IMG/VR virus record: IMGVR_UViG_3300047352_000553
Coordinates: 1-23,414 of that record
Reading direction: 5' to 3' (one strand)
Length of the DNA: 23,414 nt
Source of the DNA: a virus
Shown here: positions 12,275 through 17,021 of the stretch, piece after piece
Numbering within the stretch: the first letter of the stretch is position 1
How the letters are laid out: each line of letters opens with the position of its first letter
Notes under the pieces: generated by a model
The model's input: the letters and a program-made list of their open reading frames with translations, nothing else
Told to the model about the DNA's origin: nothing
Databases searched by the model: none
Made by a program: the position numbers and the translations under genes

Positions 12275-12362
12275 GGGCTGGGAACACTCCTTAGCGTGTC
12301 GTCGGCGCACTCGACCCATGGTGTCAGACAGGGATGTCTGGTGAACCGCTTGATCCCAGCCC
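12275..12362 (+). ncRNA. Structured leader RNA with a near-consensus CsrA-binding hairpin
   Basis: A perfect 9-base-pair stem closes the element: GGGCUGGGA (12275-12283) with UCCCAGCCC (12354-12362). Inside are three hairpins: ACAC (12284-12287) with GUGU (12296-12299); GUCG (12301-12304) with CGAC (12312-12315); and CAGACA (12325-12330) with UGUCUG (12335-12340) around a GGGA tetraloop. The last matches the CsrA SELEX consensus RUACARGGAUGU at 11 of 12 positions with GGA in the loop. It lies in the 119-base gap between the SSB and CsrA-like genes. It may also be part of the same mRNA leader rather than a free RNA. Confidence 0.6.
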
Positions 12363-12386
12363 TTAGGTGCGTGTGAGGCGTTAATC

Positions 12387-12803
12387 ATGGGAGCCGACTC
12401 TAAATTAAAATCTCTGACGTTGGGCAGGAGTGCCGGTCAAAGCGTTTTTTTGGGGAAGAACATTGACCAGAAGGATCCACGAAACAGTTGCGACATCAGC
12501 GTCACGCTTATCGCGCTGTATCAGTTACGGCGCACGACGATAGCGATTCTGAATGTCAAAGAGGGAGGAAACATTCTTGAATTTGCTCTGGCAGAACATC
12601 ACTCAGAGCCAGTTCAAGTTCAAGGGGTACGCATTTTTTACGACGGGACAAAACAGTACGCCGTTGATGAGACGGAGTGCCCGAGATGTGGGGCACAGCA
12701 GGAAGCTGGAACGAAGACGAGGGTTAATGGACTACTCAGATTTGAAGCGCCTCCGGCAGTCAGGATCGTCCGAGGAAACCGCATCGGAAAAAACGCCAGA
12801 TAA
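12387..12803 (+). CDS. CsrA-like protein with insertion and zinc-knuckle tail
   Basis: The 138-residue product begins LTLGRSAGQSVFLG (residues 10-23), which fits CsrA beta strand 1 (L-x-L-x-R-x-x-G, then hydrophobic-G). A ~12-residue insertion follows, then DISVTLIALYQLRRTTIAI (residues 36-54), fitting strands 2-4 of CsrA. The usual P-x-x-V-x-V-x-R motif is not clear. The second half has CPRCG (about residue 98), not part of CsrA. GAGG lies 8 bases upstream. CsrA binds GGA hairpins in mRNA leaders to block or stabilise translation. The leader next to it carries a strong GGA hairpin, supporting the call. The 3' end overlaps the next gene by 77 bases. The call is moderate. Confidence 0.5.
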   Translation: MGADSKLKSLTLGRSAGQSVFLGKNIDQKDPRNSCDISVTLIALYQLRRTTIAILNVKEGGNILEFALAEHHSEPVQVQGVRIFYDGTKQYAVDETECPRCGAQQEAGTKTRVNGLLRFEAPPAVRIVRGNRIGKNAR

Positions 12804-13122
12804 GAGAAAAGGTGCGGCTCTCAGGGTCAAGCTGAAGCACATCGATGATCTTAATCGGCAGTATCCAGAGAGGCTGTGGGTCACCCTGCTTCGGATGCAC
12901 TTCCGCCCCGTCGTTCCCGTCAGGCTAAACCCCGAGACCACAGAGACTCTGCGCACCAGAAATGGCGAAGGCGATGAGGTGTGGCAAGTGGGAGCAGAAT
13001 TTATGACCAAAGACGAAGCTATATACAAAGCCGAACAAATTAGGTGTTCAAAGACCCCGCCTGTCTGGGGTACGATAGACGGGCGGTTCGGCGACAGCTT
13101 CCTCGACGTGTATGAGGAGTGA
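12727..13122 (+). CDS. Hypothetical protein upstream of integrase
   Basis: I start at ATG 12727 because GAGGG lies 4-5 bases upstream; an upstream Met at 12553 would overlap the CsrA-like gene much more. The 131-residue product has a Ser/Lys/Glu-rich, basic first 45 residues and then a compact domain with Trp and Pro (ERLWVTLLRMHFRPVVPVRL, EVWQVGAEFMTKDEAIYKAE). No family is recognised. It lies 3 bases before the integrase and has a ribosome-binding site for it (AGGAG) inside its last codons. An excisionase role would fit the location but is unsupported. Confidence 0.65.
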   Translation: MDYSDLKRLRQSGSSEETASEKTPDKRKGAALRVKLKHIDDLNRQYPERLWVTLLRMHFRPVVPVRLNPETTETLRTRNGEGDEVWQVGAEFMTKDEAIYKAEQIRCSKTPPVWGTIDGRFGDSFLDVYEE

Positions 13123-13125
13123 CTT

Positions 13126-14196
13126 ATGAGTGACCGCGAAACCGTAGCGTTCAGAGAAGTTGCTGAACGGTACATCAAGCAACCGAGCAAACGGCTAGGA
13201 AGGCCGAAAAGTCCTGCGGCTAGGAAGGCTATCGAAGATGCCATTGATCGCTTCGGTGATCGGCCCATCGATAGTTTTGGAGTGTGTGACGTGACTGACT
13301 TTGTCGAAGATCTACAGGAGATCGGCTTCAAGAACGCGACCATCAATTCTAGGTTGCGCTACTTCGTTGCTGTCCTCAACTACGCTAAAAACAAGCGTGG
13401 CCTGATCGAAGCACAGAATGTCCCGTCTTTTGAAAACCTCAACACCAGCGAGGATGCGCGAGAACCCAAAGTTTTGGGGGAGAAAGAAGTGCATCGCCTG
13501 CTGTTCTGCCTACCGAAGCTTCAGGGATCGATGGCGAAATTCGCACTGGCCACTGGCCTGCGTGTCTCGAACGTCCAGAACCTCCTGTGGAGCGAAGTAG
13601 AGGACGGCATGATGGATATCAAGGCATCCAAGATGAAGGGCGGCAAGCGCTTGTTTGTGCCCCTCTCTGACGAGGCCTTGAAGATCCTGAGTAAGCAGAG
13701 GCAGATTCAGGAGGAGCGTCACCAGCGGCCTGAGTACGTCTTTACGAGACGCAACGGCAAGCCCTTGGGTAACCGCACCAGCGTAACGAACAGGACGTGG
13801 AGACGCGCCTGTGCGAAAGCAGAGGTGGGTAACGTCAGGTTTCACGACCTGCGACACACTTGGGCAACGCGCCATGTGCTGTCTGGTACGCCATTGCCTT
13901 TGCTTCAGAAGCTGGGCGGCTGGAACAGCATGGCAATGCTGGAGAAGTACACACACCTTAGCTCAATGGACATGAAGAACTTCGTGAACAACGGCACTTC
14001 AGTGCCGAGAAATTCCTATATTCAGAATGAGCCTTCGGAGGGCGGCATAGAACATTCGGTTATAGATGAAGCGCACAACTCCAGTGTTGCGCTAAAACGG
14101 CCTAGTAAAATGGTGGTGGAGCCAGACGGGATCGAACCGTCGACCTCAACACTGCCAGTGTTGCGCTCTAAAAAGACCGTAACACACGCGGCTTAG
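13126..14196 (+). CDS. int: Tyrosine-family phage integrase, 3' end reading through attP
   Basis: ATG 13126 has AGGAG 6 bases upstream. The 356-residue protein has an N-terminal SAM-like domain (residues 1-110) and a C-terminal catalytic domain. Visible catalytic residues are Arg146 (ATGLRVSN), a Lys near 171 (KMKGGKR), His240 and Arg243 (HDLRHTW), Trp266 in the fifth position (LGGWNS), and Tyr275 (LEKYTHLS). The last ~27 codons, from about residue 330, are antisense to a tRNA-Ala fragment (the classic VEPDGIEPSTS false-tail pattern). They are therefore dictated by attP, and would change when the phage integrates. A terminator follows 14 bases after the stop. Confidence 0.95.
   Translation: MSDRETVAFREVAERYIKQPSKRLGRPKSPAARKAIEDAIDRFGDRPIDSFGVCDVTDFVEDLQEIGFKNATINSRLRYFVAVLNYAKNKRGLIEAQNVPSFENLNTSEDAREPKVLGEKEVHRLLFCLPKLQGSMAKFALATGLRVSNVQNLLWSEVEDGMMDIKASKMKGGKRLFVPLSDEALKILSKQRQIQEERHQRPEYVFTRRNGKPLGNRTSVTNRTWRRACAKAEVGNVRFHDLRHTWATRHVLSGTPLPLLQKLGGWNSMAMLEKYTHLSSMDMKNFVNNGTSVPRNSYIQNEPSEGGIEHSVIDEAHNSSVALKRPSKMVVEPDGIEPSTSTLPVLRSKKTVTHAA
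14114..14169 (-). other. attP core: 3' fragment of tRNA-Ala(GGC)
   Basis: Read on the - strand, the fragment starts in the 3' half of the D stem (AGAGCG). It has a CAACA/TGTTG anticodon stem with loop CTGGCAG (anticodon GGC), the variable loop, a perfect T arm (GACGG, TTCGATC, CCGTC), the acceptor strand TGGCTCC, A73 and CCA. U70 gives the G3:U70 alanine signature. The 5' acceptor strand and most of the D arm are missing, so this is not a functional tRNA but the overlap an integrase uses to restore the host gene. It lies inside the integrase 3' end. Confidence 0.85.
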
Positions 14197-14209
14197 AACT
14201 TAACTGCAT

Positions 14210-14232
14210 AAGGCTGAAGTTAGCCTTTTTTT
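14210..14232 (+). terminator. Rho-independent terminator after integrase
   Basis: AAGGCT (14210-14215) and AGCCTT (14222-14227) form a 6-base-pair stem around a 6-base loop, followed by a run of Ts to 14232. It lies 14 bases after the integrase stop and would stop rightward transcription before the opposing genes. Confidence 0.8.
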
Positions 14233-14284
14233 AATCAAACGTAATGTGGAATCTGTCGCCGGACTTCCAACTTACCTAAGAGGG

Positions 14285-14551
14285 CTACTCTTCGGGGTAG
14301 TCCTCTTCCTCAAGCTCTTCTGAGGAGACGTAGAGAGCGTCTAGGCAGGCTTTAATCTCCATCGACTGGAGAGCACCCAGAGCCGCAATGATGTCCGTCA
14401 TGTCCCAGTCACCGCCGTACACGACGGCTTCCTCTATGTCATCAAGATCCGTGAAGGCATAGAACCTCGTGACCTCTCCTGACAACAGCATCTCGCGCAA
14501 CCGATCCAGTTCCTCAATTGCTTCAGCATTTTTTATCGGAACCACATTCAC
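14285..14551 (-). CDS. Small acidic protein, unknown function
   Basis: I start at the GTG at 14551, which forms a GTGA overlap with the DUF1289 stop; a longer upstream frame from 14662 is inside that gene. The 88-residue product is strongly acidic, ending SSEELEEEDYPEE, with a helix (IKNAEAIEELDRLREMLLSG) and an aromatic-Asp-rich core (RFYAFTDLDDIEEAVVYGGD). Acidic phage proteins of this size often mimic DNA or inhibit host nucleases, but this is only a possibility. Confidence 0.7.
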   Translation of the reverse strand: MNVVPIKNAEAIEELDRLREMLLSGEVTRFYAFTDLDDIEEAVVYGGDWDMTDIIAALGALQSMEIKACLDALYVSSEELEEEDYPEE

Positions 14552-14784
14552 CCTAGCTTTCTCGGAGTCTTTTCGGTGTGTCCTGTGTGACGTATCGCGA
14601 AGTCGCGCTTGGCTAGATCGATTACGACCAGCTTCTTTTCGACGTCTGACATCTGGTTCCACTCAGAGATCTCATCCTGAGTACGACCGCATCCTTTGCA
14701 GACCACATCACCAAAGATCGTTGCTGAACACCACCCGTTGCAGGGGCTGTCCGACAGCGATGTTACTTCCCCATTGAGATCCAT
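14548..14784 (-). CDS. DUF1289 family protein
   Basis: The 78-residue product starts after AAGGAGGT with good spacing. It contains SPCNGWCSATIFGDVVCKGC and GRTQDEISEWNQMSDVEKK, the hallmark DUF1289 pattern of two CxxxC/CxxC pairs followed by GR-T-x-EI-x-W-x-x-M. Members are small proteins likely to bind a metal or Fe-S centre, common in proteobacteria; the biochemical role is not established. It is the first gene of the short leftward operon behind a consensus -10 box. Confidence 0.85.
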   Translation of the reverse strand: MDLNGEVTSLSDSPCNGWCSATIFGDVVCKGCGRTQDEISEWNQMSDVEKKLVVIDLAKRDFAIRHTGHTEKTPRKLG

Positions 14785-14819
14785 TCTGACCTCCTTCTGA
14801 GAACACCATCACAGGCTCT

Positions 14820-14846
14820 ATTATACAGGCAAATCCACATTGTCGA
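14820..14846 (-). promoter_or_regulatory. Promoter for the DUF1289 operon
   Basis: On the - strand a perfect TATAAT occupies 14825-14820. TCGACA (14846-14841; five of six matches to TTGACA) lies 15 bases upstream, shorter than the usual 17. The first ATG (14784) is about 36 bases downstream of the -10 box. Confidence 0.6.
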
Positions 14847-15085
14847 TGGGGTTTCTGGGTTACCTGATTTTTTGCGGCGAAAATATTTTTTGGTAATTTT
14901 CACCGTTCAAAATCAATCACTTACGGAGCATCAGGGACAGAAATGGCCATTTTTTTGACCATTTTATGCGGGCTGTAGGCCCACCAAATCGCTGTTTTTA
15001 GGGTGCAAGGCCCAGTGTTTATGCGGCTTTCAGGCGCACAATCGGAGGAAATCACGATTTCGGGAAAGTACGTTTGATATGCTGT

Positions 15086-15112
15086 ACACATCACATGCGT
15101 TGTGACGTGTGT
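15086..15112 (+). promoter_or_regulatory. Leader hairpin 1 upstream of the SprT-like operon
   Basis: UCACA (15091-15095) pairs with UGUGA (15101-15105) around UGCGU. A lower helix of ACACA (15086-15090) with UGUGU (15108-15112) is joined across a two-base bulge. The ten-base-pair hairpin lies 7 bases before the next one. Confidence 0.5.
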
Positions 15113-15119
15113 GAAAGGG

Positions 15120-15148
15120 GCCGGCGGGAGCACCACCTCCACGCCGGC
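15120..15148 (+). promoter_or_regulatory. Leader hairpin 2 with CACCAC hexaloop
   Basis: GCCGGCG (15120-15126) pairs with CGCCGGC (15142-15148), and GGAG (15127-15130) with CUCC (15137-15140), around the loop CACCAC, with one bulged A (15141). There is no U-run, so it is not a standard terminator. It lies 32 bases before the ATG at 15181. The loop is identical to that of the two ribozyme-leader hairpins near 920 and 1428. Confidence 0.6.
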
Positions 15149-15180
15149 AGATGGCATAGCTACCAATAGGAGATAGAACC

Positions 15181-15411
15181 ATGCCAACACGCAATGATAC
15201 ACCTAACCGTATCCGCAAGATACCCACGCACCGCAAGGTGAAGTACCTCATGAACGAAGAGGAGTGGGCGCGGAAGATCCACGATCACTACTTCAAGCAG
15301 ACTGATGGGGCAGGCACGACCGTCTACCTCACAGACCTGTGGGCGTTCAACACGGTGATCGACAAGCTCGACATCACACTTGGGGAGTTTCTAGAGAGGG
15401 ACTGGAAATGA
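15181..15411 (+). CDS. Small hypothetical protein
   Basis: ATG 15181 has TAGGAG upstream with 8-base spacing. The 76-residue product is basic at the N terminus (residues 1-22) and acidic later, with aromatic segments (EEEWARKIHDHYFKQTDG, DLWAFNTVIDKLDITLGEFL). No family is recognised. It overlaps the SprT-like gene by ATGA at 15408, so the two are coupled. The long structured leader before it suggests post-transcriptional control of this operon. Confidence 0.75.
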   Translation: MPTRNDTPNRIRKIPTHRKVKYLMNEEEWARKIHDHYFKQTDGAGTTVYLTDLWAFNTVIDKLDITLGEFLERDWK

Positions 15412-15926
15412 GAAGGAACGGCACACGTTACCACCTATCGCATAGCGACAACGTCACCAAGGCGGAGGCAACCATGATTCGCAAGATGACTGACCTATGC
15501 CTGCGCGAACTCGCCAAAGCGGAGCATGAGATCCCCGCGACATACGATGAGATGAAGCGGGCGTGTCATGTGCATGTGAAGTATCGAGGGCAACACTGTA
15601 ACGGCGGGAGCAGGGGAATCACCATTGACCTGTGGTCTTTGAGGAATGGGGCATCATGGATGTCTGAGTACAGCGCCTTCTCGGGCGATCCATTGATCGG
15701 ATCGATGGACTGCGGCGACGTTGAGAATCGCCTGCTATGCGTCGTTGCCCATGAGGTGGCGCACCACGTTCAGTATCGATGGGGGCCTCGCACACGCTGG
15801 CTCAAATCGAAATACCGCAAGCCACATGGGGAGGGATTCCGAGACATCTACCGCATCCTTAGAAGCCGTGTGGTCAATCCGAAAGTAGCTGTATCATCAA
15901 AACCAGAGATGGAGATCGCCGTATGA
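15408..15926 (+). CDS. SprT-like zinc metalloprotease
   Basis: Starting in an ATGA overlap, the 172-residue protein carries AHEVAHHVQYRWG with a gluzincin-type HExxH (His115, Glu116, His119). A third candidate ligand is His140 in KPHGEGFRDIY, similar to the H-x-x-x-F of SprT/Spartan proteases. The first ~60 residues form a basic helical region. SprT-like proteins act on DNA-bound or crosslinked proteins. The assignment rests on the motif and spacing. It is followed by a small zinc-ribbon protein in an overlapping frame, as often seen in SprT proteins, where the ribbon is fused. Confidence 0.75.
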   Translation: MRRNGTRYHLSHSDNVTKAEATMIRKMTDLCLRELAKAEHEIPATYDEMKRACHVHVKYRGQHCNGGSRGITIDLWSLRNGASWMSEYSAFSGDPLIGSMDCGDVENRLLCVVAHEVAHHVQYRWGPRTRWLKSKYRKPHGEGFRDIYRILRSRVVNPKVAVSSKPEMEIAV

Positions 15927-16147
15927 GATGCGAAAATAAAGTTAGCCAGACATACTACCGAGACGGAGAGTTCCTGCCCCGCACGATTGAGATGCGGTGC
16001 GGCTCAACCTCCATGCACGGCACAACTCTTGTGTGCGGTGACTGTGAAAAGAAGCATCATGACGGCTGGCCTGATCGCTGTCGCCATGGTGTGCTCTACA
16101 CCGAGTATGATATCGATTGCTGGCGCTGTGAAATGGGAGAAGACTAA
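15923..16147 (+). CDS. Small Cys-rich zinc-ribbon protein
   Basis: The 74-residue product starts in an ATGA overlap with the SprT-like gene. It has Cys residues at the start (MRCENK), in MRCGSTS, in LVCGDCEKK and in the end segment RCRHGVLYTEYDIDCWRCEM, enough for two zinc sites. SprT family proteins often end in a zinc ribbon, so this could be a separated ribbon acting with it. Its stop (TAA 16145-16147) shares one base with the next ATG. Confidence 0.72.
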   Translation: MRCENKVSQTYYRDGEFLPRTIEMRCGSTSMHGTTLVCGDCEKKHHDGWPDRCRHGVLYTEYDIDCWRCEMGED

Positions 16148-16485
16148 TGAGACTGTACGTTAAAGCCCTGATGGACTCTTGCGTCGATGCTGACCCTGAG
16201 ATTGAGGTGTCGCTTCAGTGCGTCGAAGAGGGAGAGGAGTGCGACCTGCATGGCTGGAGCCGTAATCCAGAGTCGCTAACCGAGGGATTCATGTCTCAAG
16301 GCGATGCGATGGTGATGCTTAGACGCAGAACCGATTCAGGCGTTGAGCGTTGCGGCTGGCTGATGGCAATCGACCAGTCTGCTGGAGAGGAACTGGTCTC
16401 CGACTACACAACCAATGAAGCCGGAAACCATATCTGCGACAAGATCTATCAGGCTTGGTCTGACAGAATCGGGAGCAGGGTTTAG
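16147..16485 (+). CDS. Hypothetical acidic protein
   Basis: The 112-residue product starts at the TAATG junction with the upstream gene. It has an acidic, Cys-containing first half (VSLQCVEEGEECDLHGWSR) and a Trp-containing second half (ERCGWLMAIDQSAGEELV). No family is recognised. It is the last gene of this rightward set. A G/C-rich hairpin plus T-run 12 bases after its stop may terminate transcription, inside the opposite-strand gene. Confidence 0.72.
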   Translation: MRLYVKALMDSCVDADPEIEVSLQCVEEGEECDLHGWSRNPESLTEGFMSQGDAMVMLRRRTDSGVERCGWLMAIDQSAGEELVSDYTTNEAGNHICDKIYQAWSDRIGSRV

Positions 16486-16592
16486 TAACCCTTCTTGGCC
16501 CTCTTCTTGGGGGCCGTTTTCTTTTTGTTCATGCACTTACCCGCTTTCTTGCACTTCGCCTTGGTTTTACAGCTTCCGCACGGTTTAAACAT
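16482..16592 (-). CDS. 36-residue Lys/Cys-rich protein
   Basis: ATG 16592 has AGGAG 6 bases upstream and abuts the preceding stop. The 36-residue product is very basic, with a tight Cys cluster (PCGSCKTKAKCKKAGKCMNK) that could hold a zinc ion, then a Lys-rich end (KKKTAPKKRAKKGY). It forms a set with the two Lys-rich genes upstream. Its 3' end overlaps the convergent gene by 4 bases. Confidence 0.68.
   Translation of the reverse strand: MFKPCGSCKTKAKCKKAGKCMNKKKTAPKKRAKKGY
16497..16526 (+). terminator. Possible rightward terminator
   Basis: GGCCC (16497-16501) pairs with GGGCC (16511-16515) around a 9-base loop, followed by TTTTCTTTTT. It lies just after the last rightward gene but inside the opposite-strand 36-residue gene, so it may be partly coincidental. 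Confidence 0.45.
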
Positions 16593-16858
16593 TACTTGCT
16601 CCTCTTCTTCACAGTCTTTCTGCGTTTTCCCGACGCGGTAACGTCGTGCTTCACTTTGGCTGGCCCAGTCTTCTTTGACTTGGATCTAGCCTTCTCCGCC
16701 GCAGTCATTTTGGCCGCGACTTTTTTCGGTCGGCAGGACGGGTATGGCCGTTTCTTCTTGTCCTTGCCTGATCTCCCGCACTTCTTGCCTGTCTTGAGAT
16801 CAACCCAGTCCTCTTTGAACCACTTGGTCAAACCGCCTGTCGGCTTTTTGCTAGGCAT
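16592..16858 (-). CDS. Small Lys-rich protein (DUF6321-like)
   Basis: The 88-residue product begins PSKKPTGGLTKWFKEDWVDL and continues KTGKKCGRSGKDKKKRPYPSCRPKKVAAKM. This resembles a conserved Lys-rich protein group of marine phages and giant viruses (I recall it as DUF6321). The function is not known; the charge suggests nucleic-acid binding or packaging. It starts in an 8-base overlap with the DUF5872-like gene and is followed directly by the 36-residue gene. A frame on the other strand here is a shadow. Confidence 0.75.
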   Translation of the reverse strand: MPSKKPTGGLTKWFKEDWVDLKTGKKCGRSGKDKKKRPYPSCRPKKVAAKMTAAEKARSKSKKTGPAKVKHDVTASGKRRKTVKKRSK

Positions 16859-17021
16859 AGGTTCCGCCTCTGCGCTTGTACTCTTTGGTCAGCCATCCAG
16901 AGGCGTAGGCTGATGGCCACACCTTGAACTTGCGCTTGGCCTCTGACTTGACCCGTGAGTACAGCGCCTTGTTCTTTGGGGTAGCGCCCTTCTTCGCCTT
17001 AGACTTTGCTTTCTTTGTCAT
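16851..17021 (-). CDS. 56-residue DUF5872-like protein
   Basis: ATG 17021 overlaps the stop of the polyvalent gene (ATGA) and has GGGAGG 7 bases upstream. The product has a Lys-rich start (TKKAKSKAKKGATPK) and then NKALYSRVKSEAKRKFKVWP and SAYASGWLTKEYKRRGGTY, the recognisable DUF5872 pattern (ALY-RVK-EAKRKF-V-PSAYA). The family occurs in phages and eukaryotic viruses and has no assigned activity. The gene is short but complete and fills an otherwise empty 160-base gap. Confidence 0.8.
   Translation of the reverse strand: MTKKAKSKAKKGATPKNKALYSRVKSEAKRKFKVWPSAYASGWLTKEYKRRGGTYA

Larger units (their letters stand above)
14847..15180 (+). other. Non-coding region upstream of the SprT-like operon
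   Basis: No gene is supported here on either strand. The left part is AT-rich (for example GATTTTTTGCGGCGAAAATA) and may hold a rightward promoter, though no strong -35/-10 pair stands out. The middle has a near-repeat (TTTATGCGGGCTGTAGG and TTTATGCGGCTTTCAGG). The right part holds two strong hairpins, listed separately, and one AGCTAC box (15158-15163) like those near the repressor. Confidence 0.5.

Noticed and set aside
12272-12376. A 34-codon frame starting at ATG 12272 in the leader of the CsrA-like gene
   Set aside because: The ribosome-binding site is poorly placed, the product has no motif, and the stretch is better explained by paired RNA. It cannot be excluded as a leader peptide.
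13040-13080. CCCC-GGGG hairpin near 13055 as a terminator before the integrase
   Set aside because: It lies within a gene with no T-run and no promoter for int is seen after it, so it would block int expression.
14114-14169. A functional tRNA-Ala gene
   Set aside because: The 5' acceptor strand and most of the D arm are missing; upstream bases do not pair with the 3' acceptor strand.
14930-14970. Palindrome AATGGCCATT followed by Ts as a terminator
   Set aside because: It has no loop to fold around and no gene ends just before it.
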